A DNA stretch of 37,016 nt from Archaeoglobus sp. (GCA_017656505.1 JACDNU010000023.1:1-37016); one strand, 5' to 3'. Numbered from the stretch's first letter, positions 1 to 8,078 are shown. Notes: generated by a model not told the origin, from the letters alone. Program-made: numbers and translations.

Positions 1-2
1 AT

Positions 3-1259
3 GTGGGTAGTTTATTTTCATTGGTTAAAAATGTTTTGTCTAATACTCTAATTAGATCTAAGACTGAAGTTTCTTTTTTGGAGTTATTATGCCACACAAA
101 AGATGGAAAGCAGGTGTGGATAGAAAGCAAAGCAAAGCCAATAATTGAGAGAGGCAGAGTGAAAGCGATATATGGGATTGCAAGAGATATAACTGATAGA
201 AAGATACTAGAAGAAAAACTAAGGGAGAGTGAAGAGAAGTTTAGGAAAATTTTCCTTTCTTCTCCTAACCTCATTGCTATCTTAGACGAAAATGGAACTT
301 TCATTGAAGCAAACCCAGCTATGCAGGAAAGGCTCGGAACAAATCCCATAGGTAAAACACTTTTAGATTTGCTCCCAGAAAAACTCGCTAAAAGTAGGAT
401 AAGAAGGTTGAAAAGAGTAATAAAAAACAACGAAGAAATTATTTTTGAAGATAGAAGAGACAACAGGGAATATCTGAATAAGTTCCTCCCAATTGTTTTG
501 AAGGATAAAAGATATTGTTTAGTGCTAGCCCAAGATATAACAGACTTAAGAAGGATGAACAAGCTTTTAATGACGTTAAATAAGATAAATAGACTTCTGG
601 TTAGTGAAAAGAGCCTGAAAAGAATCTTTAATAGGACGGCTAAACTACTTTCCGAACTCAAAGAATATTATTCTGTTTGGATTGGACTTATTGAGGATGG
701 AAGTGTGGTCAAAGCAGCTTACTTTGATGGGTTAAGGGTGCATCCTGAAAAACTAGAGTTAGATCTCCCCTGCTTTCAGACAGCTCTGAAAATGATGAAA
801 AGCATAAAAAGAGAGACGAACGTGAGAAAGGAGAGCTGCCCTTTTTATGAGCAATTCAAAGATCATTCATGTTTAATTCTACCGATGGTTATTGATAAAG
901 ATGTTCTCGGTTTCATAGTAATACATTCAACCTATGAATTGCCGGGAAAAGATGAGGTAGATCTACTTGAGACTCTCGCAAAGGATCTTGCCTTCACAAA
1001 TAAATCGATTGAATTGGATAAGGCTAAAAGAAAAGCTTACAGGCAGATAGAGAAAAATATTGAGGAACTTGCAATCCTGGTGGATCACATCCGAAATCCC
1101 CTTGCAATAATTAGTGGAACAGCTGAAATTAGTTTTGAAGGTAAGGCCAAAGAGAATATCCTGATTAGTGTTGATAGAATAAATGACGTTATAAGGAGAC
1201 TGGACAAGCGGTGGCTTGAGTCGGAGGAAATTAGAAAGTTTTTGAAAAGATATTTATAG
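3..1259 (+). CDS. PAS-PAS-GAF sensor protein, histidine-kinase-like, 5' end cut by window
   Basis: The frame is open from the window edge, so the N-terminus is missing. The visible part starts in the last strands of a PAS/PAC domain (YGIARDITDRK), followed by a second PAS domain (about residues 75-185, ILDENGTFIEANPAM ... LVLAQDITDLRRM), a GAF-like domain (about 195-335, with VWIGLIEDG and CLILPMVIDKDVLGFIV), and a helical stretch with the H-box-like motif LVDHIRNPLAII near residue 362. The protein stops some 55 residues later, so there is no HATPase_c domain (no N, G1 or G2 boxes). It probably senses a cytoplasmic or redox signal and needs a partner kinase, or works by another mechanism. A response regulator follows 36 bp downstream and is presumably the partner. 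Confidence 0.85.
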   Translation: MGSLFSLVKNVLSNTLIRSKTEVSFLELLCHTKDGKQVWIESKAKPIIERGRVKAIYGIARDITDRKILEEKLRESEEKFRKIFLSSPNLIAILDENGTFIEANPAMQERLGTNPIGKTLLDLLPEKLAKSRIRRLKRVIKNNEEIIFEDRRDNREYLNKFLPIVLKDKRYCLVLAQDITDLRRMNKLLMTLNKINRLLVSEKSLKRIFNRTAKLLSELKEYYSVWIGLIEDGSVVKAAYFDGLRVHPEKLELDLPCFQTALKMMKSIKRETNVRKESCPFYEQFKDHSCLILPMVIDKDVLGFIVIHSTYELPGKDEVDLLETLAKDLAFTNKSIELDKAKRKAYRQIEKNIEELAILVDHIRNPLAIISGTAEISFEGKAKENILISVDRINDVIRRLDKRWLESEEIRKFLKRYL

Positions 1260-1295
1260 TTGAGTATAAATTCCTTTAGGAGGTTGGAGGAGAGC

Positions 1296-1640
1296 ATGAA
1301 AGTGCTCTTAATTGAAGATGAACCCGAATTAAGGGAGATCTTCAAGAAAATGCTCTCCGATTATGAAGTAACAGCTATTTCCGACGGTAAGAAAGCTGTA
1401 GAGCTTTATGGGGAGATCAAACCCGAAATAGTTCTAATGGATATAGTTTTAGAGGTAGGCAGTGGGATAGAAGTGGCCAAGGAAATTCTAAAGATAGATA
1501 GTAATGCAAAGATTATTGCGGTCACAGCTTATGCAAGAGACAATAGGGAAAAAATTCTGGAGGCAGGAATTCTTGAGATTTTGGAGAAACCTTTCTTACG
1601 AAAAGAACTGATCGATATGATTGAGAGATACAGGAAATAG
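1296..1640 (+). CDS. Stand-alone response regulator receiver (CheY-like) protein
   Basis: A 114-residue single REC domain with no output domain. It has the acidic pair in LIEDEPELRE, the phospho-acceptor Asp in VLMDIVLE (about residue 50), the Thr/Ser position in AVTAYA and the conserved Lys in LEKPFL. The ATG at 1296 is chosen because a GGAGG ribosome binding site lies a few bases upstream (about 1287) and the REC fold begins directly at KVLLIEDE; the frame is open further upstream to 1260 but that stretch is the spacer after the sensor gene. It is very likely co-transcribed with the sensor and receives its phosphoryl group from that system. Confidence 0.9.
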   Translation: MKVLLIEDEPELREIFKKMLSDYEVTAISDGKKAVELYGEIKPEIVLMDIVLEVGSGIEVAKEILKIDSNAKIIAVTAYARDNREKILEAGILEILEKPFLRKELIDMIERYRK

Positions 1641-1839
1641 TCCAAGTCCTAACTGCGCAAACAGTTAATGAAAAAAATTTTATTCATGATCTAATCACTC
1701 TTCAATTTCTGCTTCGATTTTGGCATCATATCTAAGTAAAGCTCGATAGTTTCTTTGAATGTTTTTTCAATCTTCCTGATGTTTCTTTTTACTTTTTCAC
1801 CCTTGGCAAAAGAATTTGATATTTTGGATGCAAAATCCG
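1641..1839 (-). other. Intergenic region with possible gene remnant
   Basis: On the minus strand, 1690-1836 reads as a Lys/Glu-rich helical sequence (FASKISNSFAKGEKVKRN, then KIEKTFKETIEL) with no start codon, and it continues best in a second frame (YDAKIEAEIEE) before a stop. This looks like the tail of a decayed small gene with a frameshift, but AT-rich archaeal spacers can mimic this. I see no RNA or palindrome. Confidence 0.2.
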
Positions 1840-2118
1840 TTATTTCCTAATTCTCTCCAGAGCATCCCCTATAAACGTTCCGATAACGAAGAATATTGTA
1901 AAGTACAGAGCGACCAAAGCGAAGCTCAAAGCTCCGACTCCTGCGACTAAAATTCCGACTACAGGGACGAAAAAAGCCACAACCAGGCCTATGAGAAGAC
2001 CAACCACGATCCCGATGATTAGGGCTTTTTTCAGGATGTTCAGGCGATCTTCCTTACCCGGATTTACGAACCCGTATATAACTCCGATTGCAAAAGCTAC
2101 AAGCTCAATCGAAACCAT
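1840..2118 (-). CDS. Small membrane protein, unknown function
   Basis: A 92-residue hydrophobic protein. An N-terminal helix (IELVAFAIGVIYGFV) is followed by a short polar loop (NPGKEDRLNILKK) and then two long glycine/valine-rich segments (ALIIGIVVGLLIGLVVAFF and VGILVAGVGALSFALVALYF), so three or four membrane spans are expected, ending in a short basic tail. I recognise the general style of small archaeal membrane proteins but no family with known function. The gene stands alone, read leftward, with no partner that explains it. Confidence 0.65.
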   Translation of the reverse strand: MVSIELVAFAIGVIYGFVNPGKEDRLNILKKALIIGIVVGLLIGLVVAFFVPVVGILVAGVGALSFALVALYFTIFFVIGTFIGDALERIRK

Positions 2119-2171
2119 ACTTGCTTGAGGAAATAATAGTAGAAGAACTTTTTGATACCTTCCGTTGACAG

Positions 2172-2226
2172 TTTTAACTCGTTTGACTTGTTTAACCTGT
2201 TTAACTGCTTAACCTATTTAACCCCT
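2172..2226. repeat. Degenerate 9-bp tandem repeat
   Basis: About six imperfect copies of a 9-base unit resembling TGTTTAACY lie between two leftward genes. It has no coding role that I can see; probably slippage-derived filler. Confidence 0.5.
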
Positions 2227-2244
2227 AACTTTACTGCCTACCCC

Positions 2245-2982
2245 TTACCCTATACATTCTTTTTCAATCAAAGATGGCTCATGCAGGGGAAGAATTATGT
2301 CTGCTTCCTTTTTCACTCTCAAGACGCTGTCATAGCCGGCAATTATATCTGTGTTTATTCCTGGCGGGATAACAGGCATGAATCTCGCAGCTTTTGGAGG
2401 CGGGAAGAAATTCTCCATTATGCAGCAGAAACCCGTTATGATCGCTTTTCCTTCTTCCGTGCTAACAACAACCGATTGCCCACCTGGTGTGTGGCCGGGG
2501 GTGAAAATCACACCTATGCCATCGAGAATTTGAGCATCTCCTTCGAGCTGAACGATTCTATTTTCTTCGATAGCATCCTCAAGAAGCTCTTTGTCATACC
2601 TGAAATCGATTGGATGTGGATTCAACATGAAGTCAAACTCCTTTTTCTGAACGTAAATTGTCGCGTTTTCACAGTAGAAGTCGTTTTCGCAGTGGTCGTT
2701 ATGCAAATGAGTGTGGATTATTATATCGATATCCTCTGGAGTCAGGTCGAATTTTTCAAGTGCCTCCTCGAATGTGTAGGTCTCTCCAAGCTCTCTTCTC
2801 ACCTCGTTGGTTTTGAAAGGATCCATGGTGCCTGTATCAACGATAATTTTCTTATCTCCCCCCTCTAAATACCACATGAAAACGGGCAGGTACATCGTCT
2901 TATCGCAGTCGAAGTAATAGGTCATTGCACATTTTGGCAGTATTCTTACGCCAACAGCGATGGGATGGATCTTGTATTTCAT
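2245..2982 (-). CDS. Metallo-beta-lactamase fold hydrolase, N-acyl homoserine lactonase-like
   Basis: A 245-residue MBL-fold enzyme. The metal-binding motif is HTHLHNDHCEND (HxHxDH form, about residue 93-98), followed by further ligands in TPGHTPGG (about 169) and LHEP near the C-terminus. IIVDTGTMDP is the early Asp-Gly strand typical of the family. The arrangement most resembles AHL-lactonase-like hydrolases (AttM/AiiB group), but the substrate in archaea is unknown. I prefer the ATG at 2982 (MKYKIHPI) over a non-ATG codon three residues earlier. Confidence 0.85.
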   Translation of the reverse strand: MKYKIHPIAVGVRILPKCAMTYYFDCDKTMYLPVFMWYLEGGDKKIIVDTGTMDPFKTNEVRRELGETYTFEEALEKFDLTPEDIDIIIHTHLHNDHCENDFYCENATIYVQKKEFDFMLNPHPIDFRYDKELLEDAIEENRIVQLEGDAQILDGIGVIFTPGHTPGGQSVVVSTEEGKAIITGFCCIMENFFPPPKAARFMPVIPPGINTDIIAGYDSVLRVKKEADIILPLHEPSLIEKECIG

Positions 2983-3068
2983 GACTTCCAATTCTCAAAC
3001 CTACAAATAGATTTTTTGGATTTTAGGTGAAAGTTGTGCTTATTGTTTAAGCTTTGCCCAATTACCCT

Positions 3069-3950
3069 TTACCCTTTACTCGTTATAACCAAAAGAATTC
3101 CAAAAATGACTGCTATCCCTCCAGTGATCGTCAGAGCTGTTATGCTTTCGTCTAACAAGAGGGCTCCCGAAACTATTGCGACAAAAGGAATTGCTAGAAG
3201 GAAAACGGAAGCTCTTGATGCCTCTTCTCTTTCTAGGAAGTAGTACCATCCGAGGTATCCCAGATAGGTTGAAAACACGCCCAGAAACACAACGGACAGG
3301 ATCAGGTTTAAATTTGGATAAACAAGAATCTTCTCGATCCCAGGAATGGAAAAGTAGAGGATTGGGATCGATCCGAGAAGCATTGCCCAGCTCGTAAGAG
3401 TGAGTGAGTCGTATCTCTGCATGAGCTTCTTTCCCAGAACTGTGTAGCCTGCGGCAGACAAGGAACTGATGAAAACTAAGAACACACCGAAAAAGCTTCC
3501 TCCGCTCTCAGGCTTGGATAGCAAAGCAACTCCGAAAAATGCAATACAAATTCCAAGAACTTTCATCTTCGTGATTTTCTCCTTTAAAAATAGCCATGAG
3601 AGTATCAGGACGAATATCGGGGCCGTTGAGATTATCAGGCTCGCAACCCCAGAAGTTATGTAGATCTCCCCCGCATTGAGGAAAATATGGTAGATTGCCA
3701 CCCCCAACAGACCGAGGATGAAGATTACGGGAATGTCTTCCCTTTTCACGCTTTCTCTACTTTTTCTACTCTCTCTTGTATCTCTTGCCTCTCTCGCCAC
3801 TAAACTTATGAGAAAAAACACATCTGCGATTAAGAACCTCAGGGATGCAAGTTCGTAGGGGCTAAGGAAACTTACTGAGTACTTTATAGCCGTAAATGCA
3901 AGTCCCCAAAAGATGATCGTGAAAGCCAATACCAGCCACTTGTTGAGCAT
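3069..3950 (-). CDS. EamA/DMT-family transporter
   Basis: A 293-residue integral membrane protein with about ten hydrophobic segments in two halves, matching the drug/metabolite transporter fold: opening FWGLAFTAIKYSVSFLSPYE and central YHIFLNAGEIYITSGVASLI are typical EamA signatures. The loop near residues 54-70 is a strongly charged Arg/Glu/Ser stretch (AREARDTRESRKSRESVKRE) encoded by CT-rich simple sequence, probably a slippage expansion in a cytoplasmic loop. The substrate cannot be told from the sequence. Confidence 0.85.
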   Translation of the reverse strand: MLNKWLVLAFTIIFWGLAFTAIKYSVSFLSPYELASLRFLIADVFFLISLVAREARDTRESRKSRESVKREDIPVIFILGLLGVAIYHIFLNAGEIYITSGVASLIISTAPIFVLILSWLFLKEKITKMKVLGICIAFFGVALLSKPESGGSFFGVFLVFISSLSAAGYTVLGKKLMQRYDSLTLTSWAMLLGSIPILYFSIPGIEKILVYPNLNLILSVVFLGVFSTYLGYLGWYYFLEREEASRASVFLLAIPFVAIVSGALLLDESITALTITGGIAVIFGILLVITSKG

Positions 3951-4061
3951 GGAATGCGATTGCCAAAGAGCTTAATAACCTCTTTGCTTTCATCTTCGAT
4001 TTTATTTTCAGCATTCCAAGCCTTCCGGTATTCTTAAATAGATTTCTGCTCTCTCTACTTT

Positions 4062-4967
4062 ATGAAATTGGAAGAGATAACCCAAAACGTCTATTACGTT
4101 CCCGGAGCGGTTAACATTGGGGTTCTGGAGGTTGGTGCTAACGATGCTAATGGGGCCAATGCTGTTTTAATCGACACCGGCTTGGACAGGGAGGCTGGAA
4201 GAAGAATTTTGAAGCTTCTTGAGAAAAATCAACTCAAGGTTAAGGCGATAGTAAATACCCATTCCCATGCGGATCACTTTGGAGGAAACAGCTTTATAGT
4301 AAAAAGATCTCAAGCGAAGGTTTTCGCTCCTGAAATCGAAGCTGGAATAATCCAATATCCCTATATCGAACCGCTCTACCTTTTTTCAGCCCATCCAGTT
4401 AGAGATCTTCAGAACAGATTTCTAATGGCCGAAGCGTCTAGGGTTGATTTCATTCTAAAAGAGTTCGATCACGGTTTGAAGCCTTTGAACCTTGATTTGG
4501 ATCTGGAAATTATTCCTTTGTACGGGCACTCTCCAAAACAGATCGGTGTGGCTGTTGATGATATCCTTTTCTGTGCCGACTCGGTTTTTTCAAAAGAAGT
4601 AATTGAGAAGTACAAGATCCCCCTTTTCATGGACATAGAAAAGCAGAAACAGACACTCTCATTCTTGGAGAAAAGCGATTATGATTTTTACATCCCATGT
4701 CACGCTAAACCGACGTCAGATATTTCTGAACTGGTCGAACTGAATTTGGGGGTTATAGAAAGGGTTGAGGAATTTTTAGCCGCTGAAAGGGGGACAACGG
4801 ATGAGATACTTAGAAGGCTTTGCAAAGAATTTGGGATAAGGCTCGCTGATTTCACATCTTACTCGCTCATGCTGTCTACCTTAAAAGCTTATCTTGGCCA
4901 TCTTTACGATAGAGGGGTGTTGGAGGTAGAATTCGGCGATACCCTTTACTGGAAGGGTGCAAAATGA
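4062..4967 (+). CDS. Metallo-beta-lactamase fold hydrolase
   Basis: A 301-residue MBL-fold protein. It has VLIDTGLDREAG, the zinc motif NTHSHADHFGG (about residues 65-75), a third ligand in PLYGHSP (about 150), the Asp in ILFCADSVFS and a His in FYIPCHAKP. The C-terminal ~70 residues form a helical, winged-helix-like domain (TTDEILRRLCKEFG ... LSTLKAYLGHLYDRGVLEVE), as in MBL proteins with a carboxy-terminal DNA- or protein-binding extension. A TATA-like box (TTCTTAAATAG, about 4032) sits about 28 bp before the ATG, so a leaderless transcript is likely. An MFS transporter follows 29 bp downstream. Confidence 0.85.
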   Translation: MKLEEITQNVYYVPGAVNIGVLEVGANDANGANAVLIDTGLDREAGRRILKLLEKNQLKVKAIVNTHSHADHFGGNSFIVKRSQAKVFAPEIEAGIIQYPYIEPLYLFSAHPVRDLQNRFLMAEASRVDFILKEFDHGLKPLNLDLDLEIIPLYGHSPKQIGVAVDDILFCADSVFSKEVIEKYKIPLFMDIEKQKQTLSFLEKSDYDFYIPCHAKPTSDISELVELNLGVIERVEEFLAAERGTTDEILRRLCKEFGIRLADFTSYSLMLSTLKAYLGHLYDRGVLEVEFGDTLYWKGAK

Positions 4968-4996
4968 TAAAATGAAAAATTAAAGGTAAAAGAAAA

Positions 4997-6148
4997 ATGG
5001 GAAGAGAGCTTCTGTACGTTGGAATTCTCGGAACGCTTTTTGGCGTCACAGCTTTCGATACTCTCCTGCTCGGATTTGCAGTTCCAGACTTGATTAGAAG
5101 ATACGCTCTATCCCATTCGGAAGCTGGACTGCTTGGAACCGGGCTGATGATTGGTGTTGCCTTGGGGGCGATCTCGCTTGGAGCTTTCTCGGACATTGTT
5201 GGAAGGAGAAAGGTTATTTTCCTCTCAGTGGTGACGTTCTCTATATCTACGGGCATTATGGCAATGGCTGGGAGCTATCTGTTAATTCTTTTGCTGCTCT
5301 TCGTTTCCGGATTCGGACTTGGAGGGGGGCTTACTATGGCTATAGCAAGCCTTCCGGATGTTATAGAAAGCAATCTCGACAAGTACATGTGCTACATGGA
5401 ATCCTTCTGGGGTTTAGGAGCTTTACTTGTGGTTTCGGTTTTCTATTTCAAGATAAACCTCAATCAGCTTTTTTTAGCCGGCTTTCTGCCCATTCTGACT
5501 CTTCCAATCTTTCACAGCCTTCCGGATGTGAGGTTGGGTAAAGACAAATCAAGGAGTATAATTAGGAATGTTGGAACTCTGCTCCGGAATTACAAAAAGC
5601 TCACGATTTTGCTTTGGATAATCTGGTTCTGCGGAATTTATACCTATTATGGAGTGTTTTTGTGGCTTCCGGATGTTGTTTCAGCCAAATTCGAGGTTCC
5701 CGTACTCATTCCCGTTTATGGGATTCAGATAGTCTCTCCCCTTTTACTCTCCTTTTTCGCAAGAGAACAGAACACGGAAAAGCTTTTGGCTGCCTATTCG
5801 CTTTTCGCAGCGATTGCAACTCTCGTCTTCGTATTCTCAGCCTCAAGCCTGATGTTTGCTGCTATGCTTGTGCTCTCATTCTTCAGCATCGGTGGGTGGG
5901 TTTTGCTGATTCTATCGACTCAGAAGAGTTATCCCATGGACATTCGCGGTTTGGGAGTTGGAGCAGCTGCGAGTGTTGGCAGAGTAGGCGGTATACTCGC
6001 TCCTTGGCTGACAGGGTATCTGATGGACCTCTTCGGAAACTATATCGTAGCCTTCGTATTGTTTGCGGCACTTTTCCTTCTCATAGCCTTTACAGCCCTT
6101 CCCGTTTCGAAAATCCGTTACGGCTTGGCAAAGATTGATTCTGCCTAA
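4997..6148 (+). CDS. Major facilitator superfamily transporter
   Basis: A 383-residue protein with about 12 hydrophobic segments. The loop between helices 2 and 3 has the MFS signature (LGAFSDIVGRRKVIF, motif A), and the helix 4-5 area is Gly-rich (FVSGFGLGGGLTMAIASLPDV). The second half repeats the pattern (WVLLILSTQKSYPMDIRGLGVGAAASVGRVGGI), resembling metabolite/H+ symporters for organic acids or sugars, though the substrate is not readable. It probably forms an operon with the MBL hydrolase upstream. Confidence 0.87.
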   Translation: MGRELLYVGILGTLFGVTAFDTLLLGFAVPDLIRRYALSHSEAGLLGTGLMIGVALGAISLGAFSDIVGRRKVIFLSVVTFSISTGIMAMAGSYLLILLLLFVSGFGLGGGLTMAIASLPDVIESNLDKYMCYMESFWGLGALLVVSVFYFKINLNQLFLAGFLPILTLPIFHSLPDVRLGKDKSRSIIRNVGTLLRNYKKLTILLWIIWFCGIYTYYGVFLWLPDVVSAKFEVPVLIPVYGIQIVSPLLLSFFAREQNTEKLLAAYSLFAAIATLVFVFSASSLMFAAMLVLSFFSIGGWVLLILSTQKSYPMDIRGLGVGAAASVGRVGGILAPWLTGYLMDLFGNYIVAFVLFAALFLLIAFTALPVSKIRYGLAKIDSA

Positions 6149-6346
6149 AGTTTTACCTCAATTCTACCTAACAAAATGCAACAAAATATTTATCTCGCGA
6201 TTATCAGATGGATAACAGGTAATTGTCCGAATTTTTACTTTTCAACCACTGCCTTTTGGTAAAAGTCCTTGCTATCTTCTCTTTGACTTTTTGCTTTTTA
6301 ATAGTTAGATAAACTTTATACACAACTAAAGAGAAAATTTTCTTGT

Positions 6347-6724
6347 ATGAAATTACGAAGAAGGGCTGCAGCAGTTGTATTTAAAAACGGGAAAATTCTC
6401 CTAGTCAAAGACAAAAAAGCCAAACGATTCTCTCTACCTGGAGGAGGGATTCGCAAAAACGAACCAACTCTCAGTGCGGCAATAAGAGAAGTTTATGAAG
6501 AAACTCATTTAGCTGCAGTTAAAGCCAAAAGAAGACCGGATTTAGACTTTAAAGGAAAAGTAAGCAAGCATAAAGTTTGTTTAATTACGGTCAGGGGGAA
6601 AGTTGTTTTGAATAAAAAAGAGTTAAAAAATCATTTCTGGTGGGACCCTAAAAAACCGTTAACTGTGCCAGTATATCCACATGTTCGCCACATTCTAGGA
6701 AAATTACTGAAAAGTAAGCTTTAA
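6347..6724 (+). CDS. Nudix hydrolase
   Basis: A 125-residue single-domain Nudix protein. The Nudix box runs from GGIRKNE to REVYEETHL (about residues 34-55); the usual Gly near the end of the box is His here. It should cleave a nucleoside diphosphate linked to another group, in the cytoplasm. The sequence is Lys-rich. A TATA box (AACTTTATACAC, about 6311) lies about 27 bp before the ATG, suggesting a leaderless mRNA. It ends about 200 bp before tRNA-His and is chromosomal, not part of the element. Confidence 0.85.
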   Translation: MKLRRRAAAVVFKNGKILLVKDKKAKRFSLPGGGIRKNEPTLSAAIREVYEETHLAAVKAKRRPDLDFKGKVSKHKVCLITVRGKVVLNKKELKNHFWWDPKKPLTVPVYPHVRHILGKLLKSKL

Positions 6725-6874
6725 CAGAACCCAAAAGAAGAAAATTTTACATATGCAAGAAGAGGTCCTTCTCAAATTCGGCAATGGCCACACCGTCGGA
6801 AAAAAATCCAGAACCTTATCGATAAGCTTTTTTAATCGGTCGTAAAACATGTATCATCCACTCCCACCACCAAA

Positions 6875-6882
6875 ATATTTAT
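6875..6882 (+). promoter_or_regulatory. TATA box of tRNA-His
   Basis: ATATTTAT with a purine-rich BRE-like flank (CCAAA) precedes the tRNA by about 49 bp. Transcription would start near 6904, giving a short 5' leader for RNase P. Confidence 0.5.
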
Positions 6883-6930
6883 CCGTCACGCCTAAATGGA
6901 AGTGGGAGGGAAGTGGTCTCAAATCGAACT

Positions 6931-7003
6931 GGCCCGGGTAGGGTAGCGGTCATCCTCTGGGACTGTGGATCCCAGGAGCCGGGTTCGAGTCCCGGTCCGG
7001 GCC
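6931..7003 (+). tRNA. tRNA-His (GTG anticodon)
   Basis: A full cloverleaf is visible. G-1 at 6931 pairs with the discriminator C73 at 7003, the hallmark of tRNA-His. The acceptor stem GCCCGGG pairs with TCCGGGC (one G-T pair), the anticodon stem TGGGA/TCCCA encloses loop CTGTGGA with anticodon GTG, and the T arm is CCGGG-TTCGAGT-CCCGG. CCA is not encoded and there is no intron. The 3' 44 bases (from 6960) double as the left attachment site, so the tRNA stays intact after integration. Confidence 0.97.
6960..7003. repeat. attL, left copy of the 44-bp attachment repeat
   Basis: Identical to 19924-19967. It covers the tRNA-His anticodon loop to C73. The outside base before it and the base after it differ from those at the right copy, which sets the limits. 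Confidence 0.95.
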
Positions 7004-7172
7004 TTCCTATTTTTGGCGATACAGTCACTATGGCAGCTTGGATTCCTTCCTTGGCTGCTCTGATCAAGTTATCAATAAATCCAGACTTGTTGACAACGTT
7101 TTCGTCAAGCCATTTTTTGTGGTCTTTTTCTATCGTAATTGTTATTTTCGTTTTACTGGCTTTTTTCGGCAT
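6960..7172 (-). CDS. int(N): N-terminal fragment of SSV-type tyrosine integrase
   Basis: This is the amino-terminal 71 codons of the element's integrase, truncated at attL. Residues 8-46 (KITITIEKDHKKWLDENVV...) look like a ribbon-helix-helix/CopG-type DNA-binding domain. Residues 57-71 are encoded by the antisense strand of the tRNA gene (PGPGLEPGSWDPQS) and are repeated in int(C). The ATG at 7172 has an AGGAGGT ribosome binding site 8 bases upstream (7181-7187). In the integrated state the frame runs on through the tRNA to a stop at 6879, predicting a 97-residue hybrid with an intact RHH domain but no catalytic part. Confidence 0.88.
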
Positions 7173-7215
7173 TTAGAGGCACCTCCTGGCTTCTTATTTA
7201 TACATACTTTTATGG

Positions 7216-7222
7216 TTTTATA
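7216..7222 (-). promoter_or_regulatory. Likely TATA box of the integrase gene
   Basis: TATAAAA on the minus strand would place the start of transcription near 7195, leaving a short leader that includes the AGGAGGT site. A second TATAAATA at 7195-7202 is closer but would exclude that site from the mRNA. Confidence 0.4.
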
Positions 7223-7307
7223 GGTACTGATTCTTTTAAGATCCCTTTTTATTTAAATTGATAACATCAAAAAATTTAGGAAATTCGAGAATTCAAAAAA
7301 GAAAAAC

Positions 7308-8078
7308 CTATTTTTCTGTGACTTTTATCCAAGTTCCATCTGGATAAACTACGTATCTAGCTTCACCCATCGGTTTTCCACCTGGGTATCTTGCTGTCCA
7401 ATCCAAACTTAACCAATATCTACCCCTTTCGTCTCTATGATAGTAGATTGTTTGATATGTTGAGAGTTGCTTAATTGCTGAATAACTTGTCAAAACTTCT
7501 GCATATGCGTGATTGTCTGTTAGCACAATTCTTGTGGTGGCTCCAATCGATTCCAATAACGCTGAAATCAGAATAGCAAAATCATCACAATCTCCGGCAA
7601 AGCCATTGTGAATAGTTTCACTTGCTCTTGCGAAGTAATCTCTACCCCTCGGATCGTTTACGTATTTCCACTTATTCTTGACATATTTGTAAATTTCAAC
7701 AGCTTGGAAAACGTTCAATTCTCCAGGATATCTAGATGCTAATTTTACAGCTAGGTTTCTGACTGTAGGATTTGTCGAGTCTATAGCTTCTGAAATTTGC
7801 TTTGCAATTTTATCCATTTTTGCGTATTCATAGGATTTGACAACCGGTTTATTTGGTGTGAAAATAGGTGTGGGTAGAGGTCTGGGAGTAAATTTATCAT
7901 TCAAGAAATCCCTTATTAATTTTCCAGACTCATCTAATATTTCTTGGATCCTGTTCTCTACCTCATTTGTGATTTTATCAAGATGTCTGCTAATTTCCTC
8001 ACTTGGATCTTGAGGAATGAAAGAGCATCCTGAGAAAACAATCGTTAGCAAAATTATCAATATCCATAAAGATTTCAT
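7308..8078 (-). CDS. Transglutaminase-like (papain fold) lipoprotein
   Basis: A 256-residue exported protein. It starts with a lipoprotein signal: hydrophobic LWILIILLTIVF, then lipobox FSGC with the modified Cys at 18. A helical and proline-rich linker (about 25-80) leads to a transglutaminase-like domain (about 100-250) with the complete catalytic triad: Cys164 in GFAGDCDDFA, His190 in DNHAYAEV and Asp226 in SLDWTARYPGG. The domain should act as a thiol peptidase or amidase outside the membrane. It lies 50 bp downstream of the membrane-anchored RHH gene and is probably in the same transcript. An envelope role, for example cleaving surface protein or helping plasmid spread, is only a guess. 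Confidence 0.8.
   Translation of the reverse strand: MKSLWILIILLTIVFSGCSFIPQDPSEEISRHLDKITNEVENRIQEILDESGKLIRDFLNDKFTPRPLPTPIFTPNKPVVKSYEYAKMDKIAKQISEAIDSTNPTVRNLAVKLASRYPGELNVFQAVEIYKYVKNKWKYVNDPRGRDYFARASETIHNGFAGDCDDFAILISALLESIGATTRIVLTDNHAYAEVLTSYSAIKQLSTYQTIYYHRDERGRYWLSLDWTARYPGGKPMGEARYVVYPDGTWIKVTEK

Noticed and set aside
2152-2868. 238-codon plus-strand frame
   Set aside because: It lies antisense to the MBL hydrolase with its clear zinc motifs, and its first part is only the 9-bp repeat; a shadow frame.
6752-6841. Short frame with KFGNGHTVG before tRNA-His
   Set aside because: Only 29 codons, with no clear promoter or start signal; the AbrB-like look is too weak.
6913-7176. 87-codon plus-strand frame across tRNA-His and int(N)
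   Set aside because: Antisense to int(N) and passing through the tRNA itself; no ribosome site or family.
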